Assembly (NCBI GenBank): GCA_029844215.1
Contig: CM056721.1
Span: forward strand, 59,127,815 to 59,191,814
Reading direction: 5' to 3'
DNA length: 64,000 nt
Origin: Przewalskia tangutica
Taxonomy: Eukaryota > Streptophyta > Magnoliopsida > Solanales > Solanaceae
Numbering within the stretch: the first letter of the stretch is position 1; each line of letters starts with the position of its first letter. Shown here piece by piece: positions 22,901 to 34,621 of the stretch. A program made the position numbers and the translations under genes. Under the pieces are notes generated by a model that searched no databases, was not told where the DNA came from, and worked only from the letters and a program-made list of their open reading frames with translations.

Positions 22901-23633
22901 CAGGCGGATATCATGACACGATTTATGACCTTGTTAGTGCGTAGGTGTTAGTAGTCGGCTATGCCTTCGTACTTACCTGTCTTGTTTCATTAGGACACAG
23001 TGGGACACAGTGTTCATGTGTATTCCTTGGTGCTTGTATATCATAAAGCTGGCGGTGAGGAAGGTATTCCACGCACGATTGATGTTGAGGCGTGAGTCAC
23101 GACTTGACATGGCTCTTATTTATGGTGATCGTAGTTTGGTTATCATACATGTCTCTGCTTTGTATAGACTACTATGATTTCATTTACGATGTTATTTTCG
23201 ATTTCACATACTTGGTACTGTTGTCTTGACCTCGCCCGAGGCTGCGTTCATCTGCAGTAAAGGTACACGATCATTGATCCTCGCTCTTAGGGTCACGATT
23301 CGGCGTTTGAAAGCTCCGTTTCTCGGAGGCTTATCGATGGTATAGTCCTGTTGTTGTAGGTGTTTACATTCGGGGTATGGCGGGAACCTGTCCCGTTGTT
23401 GTCGTATCATTCCTTAAGTGCATGTAATGCTTGTTGTGGGCGGGGTTGTAAAAAGGATTAAAGCATTCATGATTGGAAAAAGTTGTTATTTATATATATG
23501 CGAAAGGCAAGTTTTTCTCAGTTGTTGTTTCATATTTCATAATATGTCTTGTATTGTTTATGTTCATTGATTACTCGATGTTGTATCACTAGGGTGCAGG
23601 GTAAGGCACGATCGCACGAATCGGGTCTAGACA
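19974..23633 (+). repeat. 3' LTR of element C
   Basis: It is 3660 bp, the partner of 14228-17881. It has the G-box palindrome at 20284-20299, a TATA (TTATAAATACC) at 20652-20662 and a GCGG repeat zone at 22630-22860. Its first 45 bases differ from the 5' LTR by CCCCG to CCCG, TCCAGG to TCGGG, and GACGTACGTACG to GGCGTGCGTGCG. It ends TAGACA before the TSD ATAAG. Confidence 0.9.
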
Positions 23634-25256
23634 ATAAGTTGCCTAGATTGTGAAAATTTGAAGTTACTTGATTTCAAGCTTTGAAATGAGTTTCCTAAAA
23701 GTGTAGTAACTTACTTTGAAAAATAGACACACCTTGATACTACGGGTGTTAGTATCTTGGGGTTTTACATTAAAAGTAGTCTTTTGAAAAGAATGTACGT
23801 ACGTAGTACTTTGGCTTGTTTAATTGATAATTATTCTATGTGTGCCTTGATAAGTACTTTGGCTTGTTTAATTGAGAATTATTCTATAAGTGCCTTGAGT
23901 TTATAAAATGAAAGTCTAAAGATTTTATGAACTTGCCTATGTGTGCTGGTGATAGCTTTTGAGTGCAAGTATTATGTTTTATTACGTTGCCGCGACTCTC
24001 GGTTGGAGGGTCGGCCGTCTTGTTGTAAGTTTACTTGGACGTACCGACAGTGATGTGGGATTCCACGGGTATGCTTCCATTATTTGTGTTACTCCTTGGA
24101 CATGCTTATACGATGTGGGATTCCGGGGCATGTGACCAGGAGGCGGGTTAGATTCGGTTGTTGTATTACCCGTGGTCATGCTTATCGATGTGGGATTCCG
24201 GCCTGCGACCACGTGGGATATTGTTATTCCATGGATTAGCCCTCGTGAGGTGTAGTAGCAGGATAGCTCCAGTAGTTGGCTTTCGTACTTGCCGTCGATG
24301 GTGCGCGAGATGGCTCTGGTAGTTGGCTTTCGTACTTGCCCCCGTCAGTGCTATTACCTGATTTGGTACTGATGAACTCGGTAGATAGCTTTCGCACTTG
24401 CCCGGTCATATGTCGTGGCAACGACAGTGAATCTGTAGTTAGCTTTCGTACTTGCCCGTCGATTGTTGACGCAGTGAATCAGTAGTTAGCTTTCGTACTT
24501 GCCCCGTCGATTTTATGATGCAGTGGATATGGTGGTTCATTTTCCTACTTGGCCCCTACAGTTTTTAGGACACATGTGGGACTGGGTGTTTATGTATGAC
24601 TATTGCTTTTATATTATATCATGGACTGCAGGCAGTGAGGAAGGATTACACGGGCATGATTGATATTATGGCGTGAGACCCATGGTTATATTTTAGTAAT
24701 GACTTTGAGGCATGCGTCCACGACTTGATATATTGCTTATGTGTTGTGTCTTTGTAGGTTGGCTATCATACATGTCTCTGTTTTGTTTAGACTTATGATT
24801 TCATTCTGATATTTTCACATACTTGGTACATTCTTCAGTCTTGACCTCGCCGAAGTGCGTTAAATGTCGCGAGTTTAGGTACGCATTTTGGTGATCTGCA
24901 GTGTAGGACCACCTCGAGTTTTGGATAGCTCCATCTATTGTGAGTTTATCTTTTGGTATAGTTCCTTGATGCAGGCTTTTATGCGGTTATGGAGTCTGGC
25001 GGGGCCTTGTCGTCATATTTGATAAAACTCTTAGAGGTCTGTATTCATATGTGGGATTGGACTCATGTACAGTGTAGTGTCTTTTTATTATGTATATTAT
25101 ATGGCAGCCTTGTCGGCTTTGACCTTGCACGTACGTTGGTTTTTTTTTTTTTTAAAAAATGAGGTGTTATTTAAATTCCGCAGCTTGCTTAGTTGTTAAG
25201 GTAGAAGGGTGCCCAGGTAGGGCACCAGTCACGGGCCCGGGGTTCGGGGTGTGACA
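23634..25256 (+). repeat. 3' LTR of element A, segment 3 (end)
   Basis: It begins with C's right TSD. Bases 24006-25256 match 1-1250, including the TGTGGGATTCC and GTAGTTGGCTTTCGTACTTGC repeat zones (24050-24510) and the terminal GGTGCC/GGCACC hairpin (25210-25226). It ends GTGACA. The next five bases, ATATC, are A's expected TSD. Confidence 0.9.
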
Positions 25257-26872
25257 ATATCCTTGGCTTATTTTAAGAATGTCCAAGTTGGTTGAGTTAG
25301 GGAATTAACTCACTTGTTTAAAAATAATAAGGATATCTTATTTTCTAAAAGTTAAGAAACTTGATTACTAAAGTTAAGGGACTTGAAGTATTTTAAAAGT
25401 ATATGATACTTGTTTCGTTTTAAAAGTATAAGTCCCTTGGATATAAGGATGAATGTATTTTTCTAAAGTATAAAGCTAGTATAACGACTTTATGGGAAGT
25501 TGGTTATAATAGGTTTATGGAAAGTCAAAAAGAGTGGTTTACTCTAAGTAATTTAAGTATGATAAATGACTTGAAATAATGAAAGACAGATCGATTTAAA
25601 GACATCAATTGCTTAAAGTTTTAAAAGAAAGAAGTCACTTGATTTAGAAGCCTATAAATATATTTCTAAAAGGTATTGTGACTTGTCTTGAAAGTAGTTA
25701 TGACTTGATACTACGGTTATTAGTATCTTGAAAGTTTTATATGAAAAAGAGTCATTTTAAAGAAATAGAAGTACGTAGTACTTTGGGTTAAATTCCCGGA
25801 TTTTATAATGACATGTTAGTGCCTTAAGTAAACTAAAATGAGAGTGTATATGAATAAGACTAATAAGAAGTTAGGGGGATTTCTTAACTTGCTTATGTAA
25901 TGTATGATAAGCCGGTAGTGCTTATGTTATGTATGATAAGCCGGTAGTGCTTATGTTATGTATGATAGCCGTTTGTGCTAGTGATATATTGTGCATTACG
26001 GGGTCATTCCCCGGGTTTGTGGCATTTGCATATTCCGTGGATTTGCTACCCATGATGCGAGGTATACCTCATGCGGGTTCGAAAGGGCTTATGCAGGTGA
26101 AATAGTCCCATGCGGGGCGGACCGATCTATCACGAGAATACCTCATGCGGGTCTACACGACCTATGCGGGCGGATACAGTCTATGCGAGGAATACCTCAT
26201 GCGGGTCCATACGACCTTTGCGGGTGAAATAGTCCCAGGAGTAGGATTGCTTAATGATACTGCGTGCGGGTGGCCCTGCTTTGATCATGAGCCTCCTATT
26301 TTTATGCAGTAAAGTATACTCTTGTTTACTATCATTGTTAGTAAGGCCACGATGTCTTTGTTATATGAGTTATCATACATGTCTCGATTTATTTTAGACT
26401 TATGATTTCACTACTGATCTTTCAGTTTCACAAATTTGGTACATGTTATCTTGACCTCCTTGAAATTTGCGTTCATGCCGCAGTAGAGTATACTGAGTTC
26501 TTGATCCTCACTCTTAGGATCCTTTGTTGGTGTTGTGCTCCATTACTCCGAGGCTTATCCTTGTCTGAGATCCACAGTATGGTCGGTCGTTGTACATTCG
26601 GGGTATGGCGGGGCTCTGTCGCCATAGTTGTTATTATTCTTAAGTGCAGTAGTCACGGTTGTGGTTTGGGTTTGCAAGAAACAGATATGTACCATTTTAA
26701 TTTTGTATTATGTATATGTTCTGAAGGCGGCCTTATCGGCTAAGCGGTTGATGTCTATTGTCTAAACATGATTTTTATTTTGGGAGTTGTGTATGTTAGT
26801 TGCTATTCTCGATGTATACACGAAAGGAGTGCCCGGAGTAGGGCACGATTGCGAGCGGTCGGAGTCGTGACA
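25257..26872 (+). repeat. 5' LTR of element D, distal half
   Basis: It aligns with 41553-43175 almost base for base in its AT-rich part. It has a GTATGATAAGCCGGTAGTGCTTAT triplication (25900-25980), a zone of GAGGAATACCTCATGCGGGTC repeats (26040-26235), and ends GTCGTGACA. Confidence 0.9.
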
Positions 26873-26876
26873 AAAG

Positions 26877-26887
26877 TGGTATCGAGC
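26877..26887 (+). other. Primer binding site of element D
   Basis: TGGTATCGAGC, four bases after the 5' LTR. It has the same missing A as in B, C and F. Confidence 0.87.
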
Positions 26888-28136
26888 GATTAGTCCTCGG
26901 AAAGTGTGTCTGAGCGATGTCTATTAGAGTCTTGATTATCGGTGTGTTGTGCACCACATCTATAATCGAGGAGGTCAGAGGACATTTAGGATTGGTTTCC
27001 ATTCTTCTCACTCTAAGATCGTGCGATAGAGCTGTGTGGTTAGGGTCGTCTCTCCCTAACAAGTTATGTTGTTTGCAGCTACGAGAAAGGCATCAGTGAC
27101 CCAGGAAAGATGATATGGATTGCGTATCCAGGTAGGTAATGTTTGTAGTATAGTTGGTATTGTGACATACAGCTATACGGATTTATGTATGAGGGTCGGA
27201 CGCGTGTTGCCTAGAATGGTTTTAGGTTACCAGGATTTTGGTAAGGACTAAATAAATACCGGGAAGGTAGGAGCAGTTAATGGACTCTCAGTAAGGTTTT
27301 ACGTACTAATTTGAGATAATTAGGAGATGATGAGTTGTCTGAGAAGGTAATGGACCCTTAAGAGGTTATAATTAAGGGACTTAATGGAAGACTATGTTAG
27401 TAACTTAAGCTACGTAGTACAATTTAGAAAATGGTACGGATGAGACCCGTATGGAGTAAGTATGGTTGTTGTGGTCAAGACAACACGATTATGGTATTAC
27501 GAGGAGTTTTGTACTACTCGTTCGGGGGCGATAAGGTAGGCGTGGAGCATGGAAATTGCGAGCCTAAGAATATTGATAACGCGAGACCTTAGGTATATAA
27601 GGCCTTCGAATAGTAAAAAGTTAAGTCGGACGAGGATAAGAGTTAAGTCTGACGTCGAGTCGGGTTGAAGACCTATTAAAGGGTCGCCCAGCTTTGTAAT
27701 GGAATGGGATCAGTTGGTAGTAGTCATTCGTGGCGAGTCACGAGGGTGCAAGGCCCGAGTCTAGTCAATCGTTTTACGGGTTCGTCGACGCATTCCACCG
27801 GAACTAGGTTGTGAGAGCCAGAAATGGCCTTATGTTGTTTAGAATGAGTAACTCCAAAGATTGGAGGCCCGAATCACTATGAAGGCTATGTACGTACGCT
27901 AGAATAAGTTTGGAAGTACGGGAAGAAATGCGACCCGATGAAAGAGAGCAACAAGTGTAAAGAAATGGAGCACGAATCCATGAGGACCTTTCGAGGTGAC
28001 TACACAGTGAGTGTTGGGTGGTAGGCGAGAGTGGGTAGATAATAGTTGCGATAACGATATAGTCGTTGGACCACTGCAGACCTAGCAAAGGCATTATAAT
28101 GACATTGAAGTCATTATGAGTACGGGCTAGTTGACC
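26888..28136 (+). other. Internal region of D without readable gag; conserved block
   Basis: The leader (TCTTGATTATCGGTGTGTTG, 26930-26949) is shared with A, C and F. No gag frame or zinc knuckle could be read. From about 27650 to 27960 it matches A's non-coding block (AAGGCCCGAGTCTAGTCAATC at 27750-27770, then CATTCCACCGGAACTAGG). The short frames here have no recognised domain. Confidence 0.6.
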
Positions 28137-28211
28137 TCTTGTTATGCCAACGTGGACTACAGAGAGAGATTGATTCGGTACCAGTTTCCCGGTAAGCCGG
28201 TTATCGAGTGA
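28137..28211 (+). pseudogene. pol: Protease C-terminal remnant of element D
   Basis: SCYANVDYRERLIRYQFPGK followed by PVIE then TGA reads in one frame. This matches the chromovirus protease tail (family form CYANVDCR..VRFQFPGEPVLEWKG), with the Trp codon TGG read as the stop TGA. Upstream protease and downstream RT are not recognisable in the 750 bases before element E. Confidence 0.65.
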
Positions 28212-28958
28212 AAAGGAAGAGAAATGGTTGTAACCAGTGAATTATCCTTCCTTCTTTGGCATAGTTGATTTTAATAAGTCTGTGTGACTTGTTCATTTGG
28301 GGTAAATTAATGCAGAAGGTTATTAATACTGGAATTTGAATGAATTTTATGTTAAGTGCCCTTGGAGGTACTTGGAGTTGGTTTGGTGTGGCGGTCAGGG
28401 CCACGACCTTCCGGATAAGTTCAGGATAGCGCGCAAGCAAGATTAAGATAAGTACGAGTGTTGCCTGTGGAAAACAGAAGACATCTTTAGTAGGTTTTGA
28501 AAATCTACACGAATTTAAGGCGGTGCGTGATGATTAGATAATTACTGGACCGCAAGAGGACCCTGTGATTAGGGTTGTGACTCCAAGGAAAGTTTATTTA
28601 ATGGAGATAAGTTCTCTCCCCCACGTAAGGACAGTTTTACGTATTATGGGGTTATGTGTACCCATGTTGTTAGACGAAGGATAGGAGACTGGTAAGGTCT
28701 TCAGTATCGCCATGCCATAGGTTACAATTTTAGATAACCGTGGGAAAAGTATTGTGTTTGGTTGATTAAGAACGACGTTACGAAGTGGTCGAGGAAGTGT
28801 CGTAAGGATAAAAAAAATGCAGGTAGTACGCATGTATGAAACTGTACGATTACGGATCAAAATAGAAATACTTTTGCTAATAATAAGCATAAGGTAAGGT
28901 TATGACCAGAATGATAAAAGAGAATACAACTATGGTTATGTAAATTACACGAGATATG
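28212..28958 (+). other. Unrecognised internal stretch of D up to element E
   Basis: By position this should be the protease/RT region, but I cannot read an RT motif in any plus frame. It is probably heavily decayed pol. It ends with E's TSD ATATG (28954-28958). Confidence 0.5.
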
Positions 28959-31900
28959 TGTCACGACCCGAACCCGGGCCCGTGACTGGTGCCTTACCCC
29001 GGGCACCCCAGTGATACAACATCAGAGTAATCAGCGGAACATAAAACAATAACATGAAGACAATGCAATAAGACAGTGAAATAAGAAGACAGGCTAACCA
29101 AAAAAACGGTTACCTTTAGTATATATAAATAACAATTTGAACAGTTACATCCCATTACAACCACACTTGTGCGATTACTCTGCACCTCTACGAATGATAT
29201 GACAACAACGGGGCGGGGCCCGTCATACCCCACGAATAGCACCTACAACAACGGGGACTATACGAATAAGCCTCGGAGAAAGCGGAGCTTTCCCAACGCT
29301 GACTGTGACCCTAGAGCGAGGATCAACGGCGGTGTACCTTTACTGCGGCATGAACGCGGCCCCGAAGAGGTCGATAACTGGCAGTCAGAGTATGTGAAAC
29401 TAAAAATAAATACTATAAATGAAATCATAGAAGTCTATATAAAGCAGGAGACATGTATGATAACCAAACTACGATTCCTGATAAATAAGCGATCATGTCA
29501 AGTCGTGACTCACGCCTCAAAGTCATCATAATAGGCAAATGCGGGGTAAATGCGAAGGCATAGCCGACTACTAAGACCAGCATACCAAAAATGCCATAAA
29601 GCGTATCACGAGGTCTTTCTAGCCGCACCACATGATCGGCGGCCACTCGCCCGCGGTATCACCGTGCGCGTCTATCCTCGAACTTACCGCGACTCGCATA
29701 GGTCACACGCACCGCAAGAGGTATTCCTCGAATCATGGTCACGCATCGCTGAGGTATACCCGCGTCGGGCGGCTTAACCCGGTATCCGCTGGACTTCCGC
29801 GGCCGCATAGTCCCTCAAAGGCGCATAGTCCTCAAAGACGCATGGGCATCCCCGCGTCGGGCTAAACACCGAATGATCAATCACGGAGCATACCGCTGCT
29901 CGCGTAGTCATAGACCGCGTAGGCGTATAGACCGCGTCAAGTGTGAGCCACCGGTATAATAAGTCGAGGGGTATGTGATACAATAAAGATAACGGGCTTA
30001 ACGTTTAACAACGTAAGCACAACAAGAATGTCCCCCTTACATAACAATCACAAGATACTAACACACGTAGCATCCTAACATGTTTACTTATCAAATCAAC
30101 AAGAAAGTATTACAAGGTTATCACAAACCAACACAATCAAGTTATTCACACAAGGTACTTTATGCTAACAAGTTCGGGTATCTATCCCCAAAGTACTTCA
30201 TACATAACTCTTTAAAAGATCCGTTTCTTTCACGAAGTCACCTGATACGTAATATAAAATAGAGTGGTATCTTTTTAAGTAAACCAAAACACTTCCCTTT
30301 GTAAAATCAAGTAACAACATTATTTTCCAAACGTTCAAGTTTGCCTAATTTCAAATGTTCACGTTTCTTATTTTAGAAGGGTTTCGTAGCTCATAGTCTT
30401 ATTCATTTAAGAATATAATTCTCTTTTAAACAATCTGAGAAACATATGCCTTATATGTGATTAGGTTATTCTTGTTCATAATCAATCTTATTAAGCAGCC
30501 ATGATCTAGGAAATGTAATATCATTTTGTCTCATCTTAGCTTATGCGGATGGAGGTTTCTCTTGGTTTTAATAATACTTCATTAATCAAAACATTTCCCT
30601 TTATTAACGCTGCAATGGTTTGTCGATACTCATTCGATTTCAAATCAAGAAACATTATTCCATTTTAAAAACCAAGTACTCATTACTCACGAATGAGGTT
30701 TCACATGAAATTCATATTAATTTAATTAAGTCAAGTCTCTTATCTTTTAAGATCAAGTCTCTTAACTTCTAAAATCAATAAATCATTCATTTTATCTCTC
30801 TTAAGCCGTTATACCTAACTTCCCATAAAGCTAGTATAACTCTTAAGTTTTTAAAACCAATTATTACTCTTCTTTCAAAAACAGTTCTTAATTCTCTTGA
30901 ATTACTTCAAGATTCTTATTATTCAGGCTTAAGTCAAGAGACATTGCCGTACAACTACGTTCAATTAGCACGCGTACGTCTACCGTACTATATATATATA
31001 TTCTTTTAAAATATCATGCTCGAGAGGATAGGAAGAATCACATACCTCGCGACGATTATCGACTATAAGCAAATCGCTCACGGCTATAACTTTAGCACGG
31101 TCCCTATCAAGTAGCACATGCTACTCACAGAACATTCAACCTATAAAGGTTATACAAGTCTATCAAAGTCTAGACTACTCGGTAGAACAAATCTAGATAC
31201 AAGATTTTACGGAAATTTGGGTAGCCCTTCCCTACCCGTCAAACTACCCAAGTCTCATGTCTGATCACTATGTAAATCTGATCCAATTCTCTTCTTTAAA
31301 TTCGGGCTTAAGTCCAAAGACATTGCCATGAAACTAAGTTCAGTTCTATATATAGTATACTTCAACTATATATTCCTACAACATGTAATTTCCAATTACA
31401 ATAGGGGACAAGATATTTACCTCGATAAGCCCAAAATTATCCAAGTTTAATGTCGCTCACGAGCAGCTTAGCTCAACTCCGTGCGCTCCAACCCGCTCCA
31501 AACCACCCTTAGAAGTTCTAACCAACTACTTAATACTCAACCAACTATGGAGATTTTCCCTACGGTTTCGGTTTGAGACAAAAGGACATACTGGTAGTAT
31601 TTAAGACTCTACGTATAGAGTATCTTTGGAATACTACAAGGTATACGGCTAAGGTATTTTGGGTATAGTAACAATACTTTGGAGTATTTCTACCAAGAGG
31701 GGTATTTATACGAGACAACACCACAAGGGGGTGTATACCTCGGCCAACCCACTAGGGGTACTCTCGGCGAGGGGAGGGTTCTCGGCCAGGGGCCTTCTCT
31801 GGGGAGGGGACTCTTTGGACGAGACACCACAACCGCGGGGGACGGGACTTTCAAGACTTAGGAAAGTTTAGGAATGGATGAAGAAGTCATCAAAGGGGGT

Positions 31901-32304
31901 ATTTATAGGTCAAGCAAAGGCAACCAATGGCGAGATCTAGCCAAGTGCTAAGCAAGTGTAGGGCGAGATATGCCCAAGTTCCCCTAGTCCCTACTCCTTA
32001 AAACCCTCACAAATATCCTACCAACTCCATGGTTGGTTCGTCGTGTGCCGCCCACTTTACGCGATGAGAGGGTGCCAAGTGGCGCCCTCTCGTTGTTCCA
32101 ACATGTTTCGCCTCTCGGAAAAATCCGCAAAAATTAAAAATGACATAGCCGGAATTTTCCCTTCGCGAGTTGTGTAAAACGTTTCGTCGAAAAACGACTC
32201 TAATCGGGTGTTGTGCACAAAGTAAAATCGGCCAAGCTACTTTAAAGCACAAACTTTTCTACGTACGTCCTTACGTACATACTCTGGAAATACGGGGTAT
32301 AACA
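28959..32304 (-). repeat. 3' LTR of element E
   Basis: It aligns with 34622-37983. It has a GC-rich repeat zone with GCGCATAG/CCTCAAAG motifs at 29560-29960 and a minus-strand TATA at 31899-31909. It ends GGTATAACA. A (TA)n stretch lies at 30990-31003. Confidence 0.9.
31899..31909 (-). promoter_or_regulatory. TATA box of E's 3' LTR
   Basis: CTATAAATACC on the minus strand, matching 37585-37595 in the other LTR. Confidence 0.7.
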
Positions 32305-32339
32305 TTCTCCCCTCCTTAGAAACATTCGTCCCGAATGTT
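32305..32339 (-). other. PPT and pre-PPT hairpin of element E
   Basis: TTCTCCCCTCCTT (32305-32317) is the PPT complement. AACATTCG (32321-32328) and CGAATGTT (32332-32339) form the stem. Confidence 0.87.
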
Positions 32340-32639
32340 CCTTCTAAGTCTCAAAAACAAACATGCGCCAGTATAGTCTTCACTACTATACTTACGAGAA
32401 TGATCCTGCCACACCTGGTCATAGAAACACTTGCGCAAATACTTACATCCAAGTCCACGAGGAAACACCTCTAACATCACCACAAATACCTCTCTCCGAG
32501 GTCTAAAATATACTTCCTTCGCACCTTCTCTTTACAAAAGAAATGATCACATCTATGCTCGCCATACATGCTCGTTTCTTCCCTTACGTGTCGTACCCTT
32601 CTTGTACACTCGAACTCTTCCTCATAACTTACCACATTT

Positions 32640-33200
32640 GATTCTTGCTTGGTTCAAAACTCGTCACACCATCAGGTGGTACCTTCAAGAAGACCGACCG
32701 TCGACTGAACTCTGGCGTCGTCGCCGATTATCCATACGATTTCTCCGAGCCGCCAAAACCTCTTCTAGACAAGCTTCACTTTAACCACGATCTGTGGAAC
32801 AAGCTGAACCACTATCGAACGCGCCAACATCGAACCAATCGGCCGTGACTTACACTTCCGCCCTCTGAAGGCTTCATAAGGCAACATCCGAACAACGAAA
32901 TGGTAGCTTAAACACTTCCCCAACAGAGACAACAATCCTCACAACTACCCCAAATCCAAGCACCGGCGGCGAATGCGGTCGAGACTCGCGAGTTCCTAAC
33001 CTGCTGGTAAAACCTTGAGAAAAGAAACACCCAAAACTTGGGCTCCACATGCGTCATAAGGTGAAGGTAGGCACCGTGCAGCCTTACAACCACCGATATA
33101 CCAACGGCCGAGTAAACGGTCTGGCCAGAAGAACACGATGGGCTGCCCCATCGGCCCGACTCTTTGGTTGAGCGCGTCCACGAACTCGTCTGCTGGTTAA
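32640..33200 (-). pseudogene. pol: Integrase remnant of element E
   Basis: Read on the minus strand after GAGTTCGTGGAC, it shows GQPIVFFWPDRLLG (family KSAHFLPV..YSAEDYA), VVRLHGAYLHLM (family VRLHGVPxSIxSDRD), and further on RKCKSRPIGSMLA-like coding for RKCRSPIGWF. The core between is shortened. The layout (block, integrase core, pre-PPT) is the same as in C, so both derive from one deleted progenitor or the same deletion event. Confidence 0.68.
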
Positions 33201-33956
33201 CTAAACTTGGGCCTAACACCCTCGTGACCCTATCACGGCGGGACCACCTGACAGCCCCACTATCTACCGGCGCGGGTTGACCCGCAACATGTGCCCACCG
33301 CCCGGCAACGCCAAAAACACTAGCTCCCGATCCGAAAACTCTACTAATCACGTTACGAAAACCTAGCGATCTTAGCTCAACTACCCTCTTTCATATTACG
33401 CTACTCAGGGACTTATCCCAAAAACATAGCTCACGTGCACTATGCACTCCGATAAGGGTCAAACACAAATGAAATCTTTTACTCAAGATTGCCTCGCCTC
33501 TAAGGTCTCCACGTATAAAGCTCTAAGGCTTACACTTTTTCTTATCCCCCAATCTTACCTCTTTTACTAACCATGGTTTCTAATCACAACTAACACACTG
33601 CTATCGGAACATAACACTTATGATATACTCGTCTTATCACACATACTAATCTCTAGAGGGTTAAGGGTATACCTGTATCTACTGCTTCACTCCCCTTAGT
33701 CGTTCTAATCAAACCGGCCCCGTAGGGCGCATAGCTAGGGAAGAACCCACTGATCCTGAAGGCTAAGTCCTCCTACTAGGACACTCTTTCGACATCAGAC
33801 CCTGACGGTCGTAGGTACAACAAGTACCAACTAAAAGACGACATTCCCCGGGATGACGCCTGTCACGTTAATGAGCGGAAGTCCTGGAGCTCGACCAACG
33901 GCATACCGAAAGTCACGAAATCGTGGAAGACCACTGCGCATGGCGGAGGTGCATAT
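33201..33956 (-). other. Conserved non-coding block of element E
   Basis: Homologous to C (18531-18969) and partly to B, A and D. The anchor GGCCCAAGTTTAGTTAACC lies on the minus strand at 33195-33213. An additional 250 bases next to gag (33690-33950) have no equivalent in C but resemble B (8500-8730, with GTCGAGCTCCAG). Confidence 0.65.
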
Positions 33957-34428
33957 CTAATCTGGCGGTGAGCGATTGAAAGTTACCAAAGGGCCTTCTT
34001 GTTCGCCTCTCCTGCTGTCGCCGGTTAACCCGTCGATCTCTCGTTTCTCGGCTGCTGCGCATAAGCGTGCGGCCATGCTCAAGCCTAACTGAAGAATTAC
34101 TCTTACACAACCCTCTCTTACATAGTCCTCAAGACCTGTGATAAATCGATGCATAAATATTCTCGGTTGCTAAATCCATAGCTAGTAACAGGGTCGCCTC
34201 TTTGCAATCTATATTCTCTGTCCCGATGCATTGGGCGAAGGTTAAATATCATGGCGCGATGGAGCTGCTGCCGCCGTGCTAAACTCTGCTTTGAGTGGTG
34301 GCGTAGCATAACTCCCGAATGAAGCACCACCCGGTGGCGATTGGGCTGTGCCTCGTAACCTGCGTACTCTACTCGCGACTCCGCCATTTGTCTTGCCCTC
34401 ACGGGCGGGTTTGCCTACGCGGAGGCAT
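33957..34428 (-). pseudogene. gag: Degenerate, shortened gag of element E
   Basis: The start on the minus strand is at 34428 (MPPRRQTRP). The frame then breaks. 34154-33957 reads HRFITGLEDYVREGC, LSMAARLCAAAEKREID and PLVTFN, matching the gag segment of F (HRYVTGLDDYMAESC, then DITRMQAHALGCERR). It lacks the zinc knuckle and most of the gag core. Confidence 0.72.
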
Positions 34429-34605
34429 AGCGGTAGGGAAAGAAATACGTTAGAGGTCCAACTTACAACACGACTCTAAGGCACGATCTCGAGTGAGAAG
34501 AATAGAAACCAATCCCAAATATCCTATAGCCTCACGATTATTGGTGTGGTGCGCACCGATAATCGAACTTCTGGATCGATGCGTAGACACTTTCCAGGAT
34601 TAAGC

Positions 34606-34617
34606 GCTCTAATACAA
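34606..34617 (-). other. Primer binding site of element E
   Basis: On the minus strand it reads TTGTATTAGAGC, two transitions away from TGGTATCAGAGC. It lies just inside the 5' LTR boundary at 34622. Confidence 0.8.
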
Positions 34618-34621
34618 CTTT

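Larger units (their letters stand above)
14228..23633 (+). mobile_element. Element C: complete non-autonomous Ty3/gypsy element in A's 3' LTR
   Basis: LTRs at 14228-17881 (3654 bp) and 19974-23633 (3660 bp) flank a 2.09-kb internal region. The element starts TGTTATACC and ends GACA. The TSD ATAAG is exact. The internal region carries PBS, a gag remnant, the conserved non-coding block, a remnant of the integrase core and tail, and the hairpin/PPT. Protease, RT and RNase H are absent. Solo LTR H belongs to the same family. Confidence 0.93.
1..25256 (+). mobile_element. Element A: Ty3/gypsy chromovirus-like LTR retrotransposon, 5' end off-window, interrupted by B and C
   Basis: The parts are a partial 5' LTR (1-1250), PBS, a 1.9-kb internal region (1251-3193), and a 3' LTR starting TGTTACACCCCG at 3194. 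That LTR is split by elements B and C and ends GTGACA at 25256. Removing B and C leaves a 3' LTR of about 3.7 kb whose last 1.25 kb matches bases 1-1250. The 3' flank is ATATC (25257-25261). The host sequence resumes as D's LTR, matching 41553 onward, so A inserted in D's 5' LTR. The internal region has gag and a protease start but no RT, RNase H or integrase core, so A is non-autonomous. Confidence 0.88.
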
